Of a stretch of DNA of 64,000 bases, positions 35,425 through 43,985 are shown piece by piece. The DNA is from Rhizobiaceae bacterium. Its GTDB lineage: Bacteria > Pseudomonadota > Alphaproteobacteria > Rhizobiales > Rhizobiaceae. Below the pieces are notes generated by a model. The model saw nothing but the letters and a program-made list of their open reading frames with translations. It had not been told where the DNA came from and made no database searches. How positions within the stretch are numbered: the stretch's first letter is position 1; each line of letters opens with the position of its first letter. Made by a program: the position numbers and the translations under genes. Location: the NCBI GenBank assembly GCA_016742175.1, contig JACVCH010000011.1, forward strand, positions 48,916 to 112,915, written 5' to 3'.

Positions 35425-37209
35425 ATGATGGCGGGAATTTTCGGCGGTTACGAAGCGACCGTGTCGCTGGTGCTGGTCGCGCTGCTGTTCGCGATGTTCG
35501 TCTGGGAAAAATATCCCGCCGACGTGACGGCGGCGGCGGGCGCGGCGGTGTTCATCCTCCTCGGCTTCGTGCCGACCGACCAGGCGATGGGGGTGTTCTC
35601 CAACTCCGCGCCGCTGACGATCGGCGCGATGTTCGTGCTGTCGGGCGCGCTGGTTCGAACCGGCGTTTTGGAAGCCGTCGCCGGCATGGTTCTGGAGCGG
35701 GCGAAGAAGCATCAGATGCTGGCGCTCGCCTTCTTCATGGCCGGTACGCTCGCCGCCTCCGCATTCATGAACAATACGACCGTCGTCCTGGTTCTGGTCC
35801 CGATCGTGATCCGGCTCGCCGGCGCGCTCGACATCGCCTCGACGCGGCTTTTGATCCCGATCTCCTATGCGGCGATCCTCGGCGGCACGCTGACGCTGAT
35901 CGGCACCTCGACCAACCTTCTCGTCGACGGCGTCGCGCGCGAGCAGGGAATGGAGCCGTTCTCGATCTTCGAGATCACGCCGATCGGCATCGCGACAGCG
36001 CTTGCCGGCGTCGCGACGATGCTGGTGCTCGGCAGGTTCCTGCTGCCGGACAGGCGCGAGGAGGGTGGCGAGGCGCTCGAGGAGGAGGAAACGGAGTTTC
36101 TTTCCGAAGTGACGGTGCTCGCCGACGGCGCCTATACCGAAAAGCCGATCAAGGACATCGCCGACTTCAAGCAGCCGGGCCTGCGCATCGCCGGGGTGCG
36201 CTCGGAAGGCAAGACGGTGCGCAAGGACATCGGCGACATCGTCCTGAAGAAGAACGATGCGCTGATCATCGTCGCCAAGTCGTCCGAACTGCTGACGCTG
36301 AGCGAGAAGGAAGGCCTGCGCGTCGGCCAGCGGCGCGGCGTGATGCGAGAGGGCGAGCAGATCGCGGTCGAGGCCGTCGTCGCGCCGGGGCGCTACAGCC
36401 AGGGCACGCGGCTTTCCAGCCTGTCGCTCGGCCGCCGCTTCGGCGTGCGCATTCTCGGCGTGCACCGCCACCGCCACGTGCCGGGGCCGGACCTCGGCAG
36501 CGTCATGCTAAGGCCCGCCGACCGATTGCTGCTGGAAGGCACGTCGGAAGGGCTCGACGAACTCTCCGACCAGAACGACCTCGTCTCGGTGACACGCTCG
36601 ACCGCGCGCGCATTCCGGCGCACCAAGGCGCCGCTGGCGCTTCTGGCGCTGGGGCTCGTCGTCGTCCTCGCCGCATTCAACGTGATGGATATCGGCATCC
36701 TGGCGATGATCGCCGTCGCCGCGATCCTCGTCCTGCGCTGCATCGACGCCGACGAGGCGTGGGGCTCGATCGACGGGGCGATCCTGATCCTGATCTTCTC
36801 GATGCTGATCGTCGGGCAGGGGCTGCAGAACACCGGCGCGGTGACGATGATCGTGGAGGCGCTGACGCCGGTGATGACCACCGTCTCGCCCTTCGTGCTA
36901 CTGCTGATGGTCTATGCGCTCGCCTCGACGCTGACGGAATGCGTGACCAACAATGCGGTTGCCGTCCTCATGACGCCGATCGTCATCGGGCTCGGGCAAC
37001 AGCTCGGCGTCGAGCCGCGCGCGCTGGTCGTCGCCGTGATGTTCGGCGCCAGCGCGAGCTTTGCGACGCCGATCGGCTACCAGACCAACACGGTGGTCTA
37101 TGGCGCGGGCAATTACCGATTTTCGGACTTCGTCAAGATCGGCCTGCCGATGAACGTCATCGTCGGCATTGCGACGTGCTTCGCGATCTACTTTTACTAT
37201 GGCCTATGA
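35425..37209 (+). CDS. SLC13-family permease with two TrkA-C domains
   Basis: A 594-residue membrane transporter of the DASS/ArsB-NhaD superfamily. Two sets of hydrophobic helices (about 8-200 and 400-594) flank two cytoplasmic RCK_C/TrkA_C domains (about 205-300 and 300-390; LRIAGVRSEGKTVRKDIGDIVLKKNDALIIVA). The conserved NNTTVVLVLVPIVI and ECVTNNAVAVLMTPI signatures are the two binding motifs. Such proteins import sulfate, dicarboxylates or related anions with Na+ or H+. A second ATG three bases later has the better-placed GAGGGG. It is convergent with an aminotransferase across a repeat. Confidence 0.85.
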   Translation: MMAGIFGGYEATVSLVLVALLFAMFVWEKYPADVTAAAGAAVFILLGFVPTDQAMGVFSNSAPLTIGAMFVLSGALVRTGVLEAVAGMVLERAKKHQMLALAFFMAGTLAASAFMNNTTVVLVLVPIVIRLAGALDIASTRLLIPISYAAILGGTLTLIGTSTNLLVDGVAREQGMEPFSIFEITPIGIATALAGVATMLVLGRFLLPDRREEGGEALEEEETEFLSEVTVLADGAYTEKPIKDIADFKQPGLRIAGVRSEGKTVRKDIGDIVLKKNDALIIVAKSSELLTLSEKEGLRVGQRRGVMREGEQIAVEAVVAPGRYSQGTRLSSLSLGRRFGVRILGVHRHRHVPGPDLGSVMLRPADRLLLEGTSEGLDELSDQNDLVSVTRSTARAFRRTKAPLALLALGLVVVLAAFNVMDIGILAMIAVAAILVLRCIDADEAWGSIDGAILILIFSMLIVGQGLQNTGAVTMIVEALTPVMTTVSPFVLLLMVYALASTLTECVTNNAVAVLMTPIVIGLGQQLGVEPRALVVAVMFGASASFATPIGYQTNTVVYGAGNYRFSDFVKIGLPMNVIVGIATCFAIYFYYGL

Positions 37210-37213
37210 CTTC

Positions 37214-37326
37214 GGCCCGGAGCGGCCTGCAAATGGCGCGCTCCTGCGCTTCCGGTGCTCATGTACTGAAGTACACTCCGCTCCGGTTCTCGGATCGCAC
37301 CATTTTCGGCTCGCTCCGAACCGAAG
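37214..37326. repeat. Intergenic palindrome, family C, copy 1
   Basis: Starts GGCCCGGAGCGGCCTGCAAA; centre GCTCATGTACTGAAGTACACT forms CATGTAC/GTACact pairs, flanked by CGCTTCCGGTG and CTCCGCTCCGG. The same element recurs at 56400. It lies between the stops of the SLC13 permease and the aminotransferase, which it could terminate from both sides. Confidence 0.8.
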
Positions 37327-37327
37327 T

Positions 37328-38503
37328 TCAGCGGGAGCTCTTGAGGAAATCGTCGATCCGCTCGAGTGCCCGCAGGATGTTCTCTTCGGAATTGGCGTAG
37401 GAGAGGCGGATGTAGCCTTCGCCGAGCGTGCCGAAATCCGGCCCGCCGATGAGGGCGACGCCGGATTCCTCGAGCAGCGCGGAGGCGAGTTTCTTGGCCT
37501 TCCAACCGGTCTGCGAGATGTTCGGGAAGGCGTAGAACGCGCCCTTCGGCACGATGCAGGAAATGCCGTGAATCGCGTTGAGTCCGTCGACGACGATTTT
37601 CCGGCGCCGGTCGAAGGCGCGCATCATCTTGCCCACCTCGTCCTGCGGACCGTCGATGGCGGCGATGCCGGCAAATTGCGACGGGGCGTTGACGCAGGAC
37701 CAGCAATTGACCGCGAGCTTGCGCACCTTGCCGTAGAGCGCGTCCGGCCAGATCGACCAGCCCATGCGCCAGCCGGTCATGGCCCAGGTCTTCGACCAGC
37801 CATTGAGGACGATCAGCCGGTCGCGGATCTCGGGGAATTGAAGGAGCGAGGTCGCGCTCTCGCCGTCATAGGTCATGACGTCGTAGATCTCGTCGGACAT
37901 GACCGCGACGTTCGGATGGTCGGCGAGGCCGGCGACGAGCTTTTCGATCTCCGCGCGCGGGGTGACGCCGCCGGTCGGGTTGGCGGGCGAGTTGAGGATC
38001 AGGAGCCGCGTTTGCGGCGTGATCAGCGCCAGCGTTTCCTCGGCGGAAAAGGCGAAGCCGTTCTCCTCGCGGATCGGCACGGGCACCGATTTCGCGCCGG
38101 TGTAGTCGATCATCGACTTGTAGATGGGGAAGCCCGGATCGGGGTAGAGGATTTCCGCGCCCGGCTCGCCGAACATCAGGATCGCGGCATACATGGTCGG
38201 CTTGCCGCCGGGCATGATCATCACGCTTTCGGGCGAGATCGTAACGCCGGTGGTGGCGAGCGTGCGGCGCGCGACGGCTTCGCGGGTGGCGAGGAGGCCG
38301 GTCGCGGGCGTGTAGCCGTGATGGCCGTCGCGCAGGGCCTTGATGGCGGCTTCGACGATGTGGTCGGGCGTGCGGAAATCGGGTTGGCCGATGCCCAGAT
38401 TGACGATGTCCTTGCCGGATTGCGAAAGCTCCGTCGCGCGGGCCAGGACGGCAAAGGCGTTTTCCTCGCCGATGCGGTCGAAAGCGGAAATCGTCTGGAG
38501 CAT
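37328..38503 (-). CDS. PLP-dependent aminotransferase, class I/II
   Basis: A 391-residue fold-type I aminotransferase of the aspartate/aromatic group. Visible are the GIGQPDFRTPD N-terminus, YTPATGLLATREAVA, the NPTGG loop, the PLP-binding Lys in NGWSKTWAMTGWRMGW and the C-terminal RLSYANSEENI with the carboxylate Arg. It may use aspartate, tyrosine or a similar substrate; no pathway genes adjoin. It is followed by an acetyltransferase gene in the opposite direction (divergent, 79 bases). Confidence 0.88.
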   Translation of the reverse strand: MLQTISAFDRIGEENAFAVLARATELSQSGKDIVNLGIGQPDFRTPDHIVEAAIKALRDGHHGYTPATGLLATREAVARRTLATTGVTISPESVMIMPGGKPTMYAAILMFGEPGAEILYPDPGFPIYKSMIDYTGAKSVPVPIREENGFAFSAEETLALITPQTRLLILNSPANPTGGVTPRAEIEKLVAGLADHPNVAVMSDEIYDVMTYDGESATSLLQFPEIRDRLIVLNGWSKTWAMTGWRMGWSIWPDALYGKVRKLAVNCWSCVNAPSQFAGIAAIDGPQDEVGKMMRAFDRRRKIVVDGLNAIHGISCIVPKGAFYAFPNISQTGWKAKKLASALLEESGVALIGGPDFGTLGEGYIRLSYANSEENILRALERIDDFLKSSR

Positions 38504-38582
38504 CTATTCGCCAAGCCTCCCGTCTTGCAGATCGGGCTCGTTTGTGGGAGCGCTGGACGGCAATGTCAAACGGGAGAGACGC

Positions 38583-39269
38583 ATGGCGCAGGAATTGAGC
38601 GGCTGGACGGCGCGGCCGGTGCCGCCGCGCCAGGTCCATGACGGGCGCTATGTGCGGCTCGAACCGCTCAATGCGGACGATCACGGCGACCAGCTCTTCG
38701 CGGCCAAGAGCGTGCCCGATGCGGGCGAGCGGATGCGCTATCTCGCCGACGTGCCGCCCGCCGACCGCGCCGCGCTGCAGCCCTGGCTCGACCGGTTCCA
38801 GGCCTCGCCCGACCCGATGTTCTTCGCCTGCGTCGACAAGGCGGACGGGCGCGCCAAGGGGCGCATGGCGCTGATGCGGATCGACCGGGCGAACGGCGTC
38901 GCCGAAGTCGGCCACATCTATTGGGGGCCGGAGATGGCGAAGAGCCGGCAGGCGACCGAAACGATCTATCTCCTGGCGCGCCACCTCTTCGACGAGCTCG
39001 GCTACCGCCGCTTCGAGTGGAAGTGCAATGATCGCAACGTGGCATCGCGCCGCGCAGCGCGGCGGTTCGGATTCGACTATGAAGGGCTCTTCCGCCAGCA
39101 CATGGTGATCAAGGGCGAGAACCGCGACACGGCCTGGTATGCGATGCTGGACGGCGACTGGCCGGCCCGGCGCGCAGCCTTCGAGGCGTGGCTCGCCGAG
39201 GACAATTTCGACCGCGACGGCCGGCAGAAACAAAAGCTGGAAGAGTTCGCGGCGGCAAAGAGCGAATGA
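38583..39269 (+). CDS. GNAT acetyltransferase (RimJ/RimL type)
   Basis: A 228-residue N-acetyltransferase. It starts with a beta-strand (GRYVRLEPLNADDHGDQLFAA), has the VGHIYWGPEMAKSRQATE segment that holds the acetyl-CoA pyrophosphate loop, and ends with the RRFEWKCNDRNVASRRAARRFGFDYEG fold typical of RimL-like enzymes. The acceptor is unknown. GGGAGA precedes the ATG. Its stop overlaps the next gene (ATGA). Confidence 0.84.
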   Translation: MAQELSGWTARPVPPRQVHDGRYVRLEPLNADDHGDQLFAAKSVPDAGERMRYLADVPPADRAALQPWLDRFQASPDPMFFACVDKADGRAKGRMALMRIDRANGVAEVGHIYWGPEMAKSRQATETIYLLARHLFDELGYRRFEWKCNDRNVASRRAARRFGFDYEGLFRQHMVIKGENRDTAWYAMLDGDWPARRAAFEAWLAEDNFDRDGRQKQKLEEFAAAKSE

Positions 39270-39463
39270 TGGATCGGGACACGAAGAATTCTGCGATCGC
39301 GGCGGCGGTCATCCTCGCCGGCGTCGGGCTCGTCGCCTATTTCATGCCGGCGATCATGCTGGCGGCGATCGAGATTTCACCGTGGCTCGCCGGCGCGGTG
39401 GCGGGGCTGTTCCTGGTGGCGTTCTTCATGATCTTCTGGGTGCGGGGGCGGATGAAGCGGTAG
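39266..39463 (+). CDS. Small two-helix membrane protein
   Basis: A 65-residue protein, translationally coupled to the acetyltransferase (ATG at 39266 overlapping its TGA; a second ATG at 39269). Two hydrophobic helices (about residues 10-32 and 38-58) are separated by EISPW and followed by a basic WVRGRMKR tail, so the C-terminus is probably cytoplasmic. I do not recognise a family. Confidence 0.65.
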   Translation: MMDRDTKNSAIAAAVILAGVGLVAYFMPAIMLAAIEISPWLAGAVAGLFLVAFFMIFWVRGRMKR

Positions 39464-39474
39464 CGCCGACCGGC

Positions 39475-39603
39475 GTCATTCCGGCCGAAGTCCGAGCGCA
39501 GCGAGGCGAGAGCCGGAAGCCATTCCGTGAGGTTCGAACGTCACGGAATGGGTCCCGGATAGCCGGCCGTCGCTTCGCGCCGATCCGGCTTCCGGGATGA
39601 CGC
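39475..39603. repeat. Palindromic intergenic repeat, family A, copy 3
   Basis: Matches copies 1 and 2 in its left half (GTCATTCCGGCCGAAGTCCG) and both ends, with a shorter, diverged middle (AGCCGGCCGTCGCTTCG). It fills the gap between the small membrane protein and the convergent NicO gene. Confidence 0.83.
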
Positions 39604-39610
39604 TTGACGA

Positions 39611-40699
39611 TCAGACGCTCAAGCTTGCCGTCAGTAGTGTGACGCCGAGGAGGAAGACGAAGGCGGCGCCGGCGATTTCGATGGTGGTGTGGACGCGGTT
39701 GCCGGTGCGGCCGTCGCCGGCGAAGGCGACCGCCCAGTTCTTGGCGAGGACGGCCAGCGTGGCGAGGATCGAGACGGTGATGGCCGTGCCGATGGCCATG
39801 GCGAAGACCGAGAGGAAGCCGCCGAGCCAGAGGCCGTTGAGGAAAGCGAAGGACAGGACGACCAGCGCGCCGGTGCAGGGGCGCAGGCCGACGGCGACGA
39901 TTGCCGCCCAGGCCGTCTTCCAGTCGAAGCGGTCGCCCGACAGCATCGCCGGATCGGGCGCGTGGGAATGGCCGCAGGTCGAGCAGACTGCGTCGTGCAC
40001 ATGGCTGTGCTCATGCGAATGCGCGTGATCGTGGTGATGGTCGTGCGTGCAAGCCTGACCGTGGTGATGTTCGTGGCTGTGGGAATGATCGTGAACGGCC
40101 GCTGCCGACAGGGCACGGACGGGGCGGCCCCAGATCAGGCCGGCGAGGGGCGGGCCGGCCTTCTTCCACAGGAGCCAGGCGCCGAAGGCGGCGACGAGGG
40201 CGAAGCTGGCGATTTCGAGGAAACGCGTCGCGTCGGTCATCGAGACGGCGGTGCCGCGCAGCATGAGATAGACCGCGCCCATGACGGCGATGGCGGTGAC
40301 CGCCTGCAGCATGGCCGAGACGAAGGAGAGCATGACGCCGCGGCGCAGCGCCACTTCGTTCGCCAGCATGTAGGAGGAGATGACCGCCTTGCCGTGGCCG
40401 GGGCCGGCGGCGTGGAAGACGCCGTAGGCGAAGGAGAGGCCGACGAGCAGCCAGACGCCGGAGCCGCCGTCGCGCATGGAGCGCAGCGCGCCGGTGAGCG
40501 AGCGGTAGAAATCCTGCTGCTGCGCGTTGATCCAGTTGAGCGTGCCGGCGAACATGCCGGTCGAGGGCGCGGCGACTTCCGCGGCGCCGATGCCGAGCGA
40601 GCTTTGCGCATGGGCGTGACCGAAAAAGTGCGTCGCGACATAGACGACAGCGACCGCGGCGAAGAAGACGCGCACGGTGCGTTTGGACAATTGCATCAT
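39611..40699 (-). CDS. NicO-family nickel/cobalt exporter-like protein
   Basis: A 362-residue membrane protein with about six helices. It has the NicO motif FHAAGPGHGKAVISSY (residues about 95-110) and a second GLRPCTGALVVLSFA near 275. Between helices 3 and 4 lies a His-rich cytoplasmic or periplasmic loop (about residues 200-245, with about 18 His plus CSTCGHSH) suited to bind Ni2+, Co2+ or similar ions. The DUF1007 gene just upstream overlaps by 4 bases, the classic partner of this family. Efflux rather than uptake is typical of RcnA-like forms but not proved. Confidence 0.86.
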   Translation of the reverse strand: MMQLSKRTVRVFFAAVAVVYVATHFFGHAHAQSSLGIGAAEVAAPSTGMFAGTLNWINAQQQDFYRSLTGALRSMRDGGSGVWLLVGLSFAYGVFHAAGPGHGKAVISSYMLANEVALRRGVMLSFVSAMLQAVTAIAVMGAVYLMLRGTAVSMTDATRFLEIASFALVAAFGAWLLWKKAGPPLAGLIWGRPVRALSAAAVHDHSHSHEHHHGQACTHDHHHDHAHSHEHSHVHDAVCSTCGHSHAPDPAMLSGDRFDWKTAWAAIVAVGLRPCTGALVVLSFAFLNGLWLGGFLSVFAMAIGTAITVSILATLAVLAKNWAVAFAGDGRTGNRVHTTIEIAGAAFVFLLGVTLLTASLSV

Positions 40700-41352
40700 C
40701 CTGCCGCTCCGCAGGTGATCTCGAGGCGGGTGGCGAAGAGCTTGGAATAGTCGACGCCGCCCGGTTCGGTGAAGAACGCCTCCGTCAGCGATTGCTGGTT
40801 CTGGGCGAGCGCCTCGTCCGGGTCGGGGCGCACGACTTCCTTCGCGCAGCTCTCGGGCATGTCGGCGACGACGAGGTTGGTGTCGTCGTAGAAGTCGATC
40901 GCGGTGTAGAAGGTCGGGTCGTAGACGCCGAAATGGAGATTGCCGGACAGCGGCAGCTCTTCCATCGGGGTGGACTCGAACAGGATGAGAAGCTGCTGAT
41001 CCTCCAGCGAGGCGACGATCTTTTCCGGCGGCGACATCTCGATGTCTTTGCCGTCGGCGGTGACGAACTGGAAGTAGTCGAATTCGGCCAGCGATTCGAG
41101 GATGACCGAGCCGACCATTTCGAGCTCTTCGGGGTCGAGCTTCAAATCCTTGTTGCGGTCGAACTCGAAGATGACGGTGGAGGAGAAGAGGTCGTCGAAG
41201 CGCCAGACATGGCGCAGCGCCTGGACGTTTTCGCCCTCGGTCGCGATCTCGAGCCGGGCTTCGGCGAAGACGTGCGGATGCGCGAAGGCCGGTGCAGCCA
41301 TCGCGGCGAGCGCGCCGGCGCCCATAAGAAAAGTTCGGATGCGGATCGCCAT
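40696..41352 (-). CDS. DUF1007 periplasmic protein
   Basis: A 218-residue exported protein (signal peptide ending PAFAHP near residue 25) of the DUF1007 family, usually paired with NicO-type transporters and thought to handle the metal in the periplasm. The mature N-terminus HPHVFAEARLE has two His that could bind metal, and HVWRFDDLFSS is a conserved core. It overlaps the NicO gene by 4 bases. Its function is inferred from context. Confidence 0.84.
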   Translation of the reverse strand: MAIRIRTFLMGAGALAAMAAPAFAHPHVFAEARLEIATEGENVQALRHVWRFDDLFSSTVIFEFDRNKDLKLDPEELEMVGSVILESLAEFDYFQFVTADGKDIEMSPPEKIVASLEDQQLLILFESTPMEELPLSGNLHFGVYDPTFYTAIDFYDDTNLVVADMPESCAKEVVRPDPDEALAQNQQSLTEAFFTEPGGVDYSKLFATRLEITCGAAG

Positions 41353-41422
41353 CGTGCCCCTCGGTGATTTGCGCGCGAAGAGTCTAGCAGAATCGCGGCA
41401 AGATTGGGGAGCCTGAAATGGC

Positions 41423-41496
41423 GCGGCCGTCAGCCGCGCTCGTTATCCTTGAACCCCCGAGACGCGGCGGTCAGCCGCGCTCGTTTTCCTTGAACC
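41423..41496. repeat. Short direct duplication at the 3' end of the LysR gene
   Basis: About 33 bases (GTCAGCCGCGCTCGTT, then TCCTTGAACC) occur at 41423-41455 and again at 41464-41496 with two or three differences. The second copy is the real end of the LysR gene (FKENERG and stop); the first encodes FKDNERG and stop in the same strand just downstream. This is a small tandem duplication of the gene tail. Confidence 0.8.
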
Positions 41497-42370
41497 ACTG
41501 CGCGAGGAAATCGACGAAGACGCGGATCTTGGCCGGAAGGTAGCGCCGGTGCGGGTAGATCGCGTAGATGCCGCCGTCGCGCGGGACGTAGTCGTCGAGG
41601 ATGGAGACGAGTTCGCCGCTCGCCAGCGCGGGCGCGGCGATGAAGTCGGGCAGTGGCGCGAAGCCCAGCCCGGCGACGGCGGCGGCGCGGGTGGCGAGCG
41701 GGCTGTTGACCTCGATCGGCCCCGAAACCGGCACACTCGTCATCTCGCCATTGTCGCGCCGGAACGGCCAGTTGGAAAGCCAGCGGCCGTTGGTGTCGAT
41801 AATGCAGGGCAGCTTGGCGAGTTCGGCGGGCTGGGCGGGCGTGCCGACGCGCTTCAGGAGCGCCGGCGAGCCGCAGATGCGGATCTGGAACGGCGACAGG
41901 CGGCGCGCGATCATCGAGGAATCGGCAAGCCGCGTGATGCGGATGGCGAGGTCGAAGCCTTCCTCGACGAGATCGACGAAGCGGTCGTCGAGATGGATTT
42001 CGAGCGTGATGTCGGGGTGGGCCTTGGCGAAATCGACCAGCGAGCGGCCGATGGCCGCATCGCCGAAGGTGCGCGGGGCGGTGAGCTTGATGCGGCCCTT
42101 CACGTCGCCTGCGGATTCGCGCACGCTTTCGGCGAGGCTGTCGATCTCGCGGACGAGCTCGTTGGCGCGCTTGTAGTAGGTGTGGCCGGCCTCGGTGAGC
42201 GAGAATTGCCGCGTGGTGCGGTTGAGGAGAAGCGCGCCGAGCTCGTCTTCCAGTTCGCGCACATATTTCGACAGGAGCGCCTTGGAGCGGCCGATCTTGC
42301 GCGCGGCGGCGGAAAAGCCCTCCGCCTCCACCACGTCGATGAAGGCGCGCATGCGGGTGAGGGTGTCCAT
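41471..42370 (-). CDS. LysR family transcriptional regulator
   Basis: A 299-residue regulator with an N-terminal winged helix-turn-helix (residues 1-60: MRAFIDVVEAEGFSAAARKI, then YVRELEDELGALLLNRTTR) and a LysR substrate-binding domain (about 90-295). The DGGIYAIYPHRRYLPAKIRVFVDFL end is typical of the CrgA/DmlR-like subgroup. Its start overlaps the amidase stop by one base (TGATG), so it is the second gene of an amidase operon and unusual in being on the same strand as its likely target. The inducer is unknown. Confidence 0.88.
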   Translation of the reverse strand: MDTLTRMRAFIDVVEAEGFSAAARKIGRSKALLSKYVRELEDELGALLLNRTTRQFSLTEAGHTYYKRANELVREIDSLAESVRESAGDVKGRIKLTAPRTFGDAAIGRSLVDFAKAHPDITLEIHLDDRFVDLVEEGFDLAIRITRLADSSMIARRLSPFQIRICGSPALLKRVGTPAQPAELAKLPCIIDTNGRWLSNWPFRRDNGEMTSVPVSGPIEVNSPLATRAAAVAGLGFAPLPDFIAAPALASGELVSILDDYVPRDGGIYAIYPHRRYLPAKIRVFVDFLAQWFKENERG

Positions 42371-43614
42371 CAGGCGGCGTCCATGATGCGGGTGGCGAGC
42401 GCGACGAGCGTGCGGTCGAAGTTTCGCGGGCCGATGAGCGAGATGCCGAAAGGCGCACCGTGGACCGTGCCGAGCGGGATCGTGATCTGCGGCAGGCCGG
42501 AGAGGCCGGAGAGGCAGAGGAGCCGCAGCGCGCGCTCGCGATAGTCGAGGAGTTCGTCGCCGCTGGACGCGCTTTTCGGCGCGGCGCCGGGCATGGTGGG
42601 CAGGACCAGGACGCCGTCCGCGCCAAGGAGCGCTTCGAGTTCGGTGCGGAATTCGGTGCGCTTCTTCGTCTCGTCGACCGCGACCTCGCAGCCGAGCGTC
42701 TTGCCGAACTCGAACCGGGCGCGCACGGCGGGGTCCATGTTGGCGGTCTTCGAGACGAAATCGCCATGGACGGCCCACGCCTCGTAGGCCTGGATGCGGC
42801 GGAACATCCAGTAGAGATCGTCGACGGAGAAGGTGAGGGCAGGGGCTTCCTGCGCGGCACCCAGAACGGACTCAACGATCGCGACCATGCGGGCGTATTC
42901 GGCCGCTTCGTCGGGGCCGAGCACGAGCGCGTCGAAGGCGGAAAGGCGGATGACTTTGGTTTTTTGTTCGGACCGGAGGTCCGGACCCCCACCCCGACCC
43001 GCTTCGCGTGCCGACCCTCCCCTCAAGGGGGAGGGTGAGGCTTCGCCGAGCATGACATCGGCGACCTTCTCATAGGTCGCGGCGTCCTTCGCGTACCAGC
43101 CGAAGACGTCGAGGCTGGGGGCGAGCGGCATCGCCTTTTCGAGCGACAGGCGGCCATGGGTGGCGCGCAGGCCGATCAGGCCGCAGAAGCTTGCCGGGCC
43201 GCGCACGGAGCCGCCGGTGTCCGACGCCGTCGCGATGTCGCAAAGGCCGCCCGCGACCGCCGCGGCGGAGCCGGAGGACGAGCCGCCGGTGACGCGGTCG
43301 CGCGCCCTCGGATTGACCGGATGGGGGAAGTGGACGTTCTGGCCCATCAGCGAGAAGGTCAGTTCCTCGGTCTGGGTCTTGCCGAGATAGGTCGCGCCGG
43401 CGTCGAGCAGTTTTTGCACCGAAGGCGCGGTGGTCGTCGCGATCTTCGAGGCGCCGGGAAATTCGGGATTGCCGCCGCCGGTCGGGTGGCCGGCGACGTC
43501 GAAGATGTCCTTGACGCCGAGGGTCAGGCCGGCGAGCGGGCCGGTCGCGGCGTGCGGAACTTCGATGGGCGGATAGTCGAGGAAGGCGTTCAGGTCGTCG
43601 CGTGTCGAGGTCAT
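42370..43614 (-). CDS. Amidase signature family enzyme
   Basis: A 414-residue amidase (Asn/Gln-tRNA amidotransferase GatA fold). The Ser-cisSer-Lys triad is visible: Lys in GVKDIFDVAG (about 35), cis-Ser in GGSSSGSAAAV (about 113) and nucleophile Ser in TASDTGGSVRGPASF (about 137). About 25 residues after LGEAS (around 195-220) come from an inserted repeat unit and are Gly/Arg/Pro-rich; the frame stays open. Substrate unknown, perhaps an amide imported or made by the organism. It precedes the LysR gene in the same operon and is divergent from the ODC leader. Confidence 0.86.
   Translation of the reverse strand: MTSTRDDLNAFLDYPPIEVPHAATGPLAGLTLGVKDIFDVAGHPTGGGNPEFPGASKIATTTAPSVQKLLDAGATYLGKTQTEELTFSLMGQNVHFPHPVNPRARDRVTGGSSSGSAAAVAGGLCDIATASDTGGSVRGPASFCGLIGLRATHGRLSLEKAMPLAPSLDVFGWYAKDAATYEKVADVMLGEASPSPLRGGSAREAGRGGGPDLRSEQKTKVIRLSAFDALVLGPDEAAEYARMVAIVESVLGAAQEAPALTFSVDDLYWMFRRIQAYEAWAVHGDFVSKTANMDPAVRARFEFGKTLGCEVAVDETKKRTEFRTELEALLGADGVLVLPTMPGAAPKSASSGDELLDYRERALRLLCLSGLSGLPQITIPLGTVHGAPFGISLIGPRNFDRTLVALATRIMDAA
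42988..43045. repeat. Intergenic-type repeat inserted inside the amidase gene
   Basis: The segment contains a CCCACCCCGACCC run, CGCTTCGCGTG and a hairpin of CCCTCCCCTC pairing with GGGGGAGGG (43015-43035). Elements of this kind are normally intergenic in rhizobia. Here it is in frame and adds roughly 20-25 residues (SPSPLRGGSAREAGRGGG) between two conserved parts of the amidase. Confidence 0.7.
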
Positions 43615-43734
43615 CGTTCAGTCTCGTTTGACGTTAACCGCAACGTCGTTCAGCGCGGCCGGTTTTTCAAGGCGGGTGCAATTTTTCATTGAACGAATCA
43701 TCGTTTCTGCCTATATCCGCGCTTGCCCAAAGTC
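43615..43734. other. Divergent promoter region of amidase and ODC leader
   Basis: AT-richer DNA between the amidase start and the structured leader. It includes AATTTTTCATTGAACGAATC-like sequence that probably contains promoter elements, but I cannot fix -35 and -10 boxes. Confidence 0.35.
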
Positions 43735-43975
43735 GCACGTGCCTGTGGGTGTCCGCCGACCCTCGAATGGTGAGGGAACCGGTAAGGTACCTGGAACTAA
43801 CCCCTCCAGTCGGTCTGACGGCCAACCGCCAGTCCGAGGACATCTTGAAGCAACGACGGTGCGGGCCTTTCTGGTGTTTTCCCGGTTGTCCAAAGACCGG
43901 GGTACTCAAAGAGGCACACCCTCATTGCCGGCAGTGCGGAGGCATTCTCCAAAGCTGAGGCAGACAAAGCGAGCT
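43735..43975 (+). ncRNA. speF-type structured leader of ornithine decarboxylase
   Basis: About 240 bases upstream of ODC, with many potential helices and no convincing coding pattern. Examples are CCCTC pairing with GAGGG near 43761, GGTA-AG-GTACC near 43787, and CCCGGT (43881-43886) pairing with ACCGGG (43896-43901). Position, length and the alphaproteobacterial ODC context match the speF RNA motif, reported upstream of speF genes in Alphaproteobacteria. It probably regulates ODC by polyamine or ornithine status; mechanism is not shown here. A covariance-model search would settle the assignment. Confidence 0.75.
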
Positions 43976-43985
43976 TTCGCCGAAA

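Noticed and set aside
42370..43614. Amidase as pseudogene due to the repeat insertion
   Set aside because: The frame is intact and the catalytic Lys, cis-Ser and Ser are all present.
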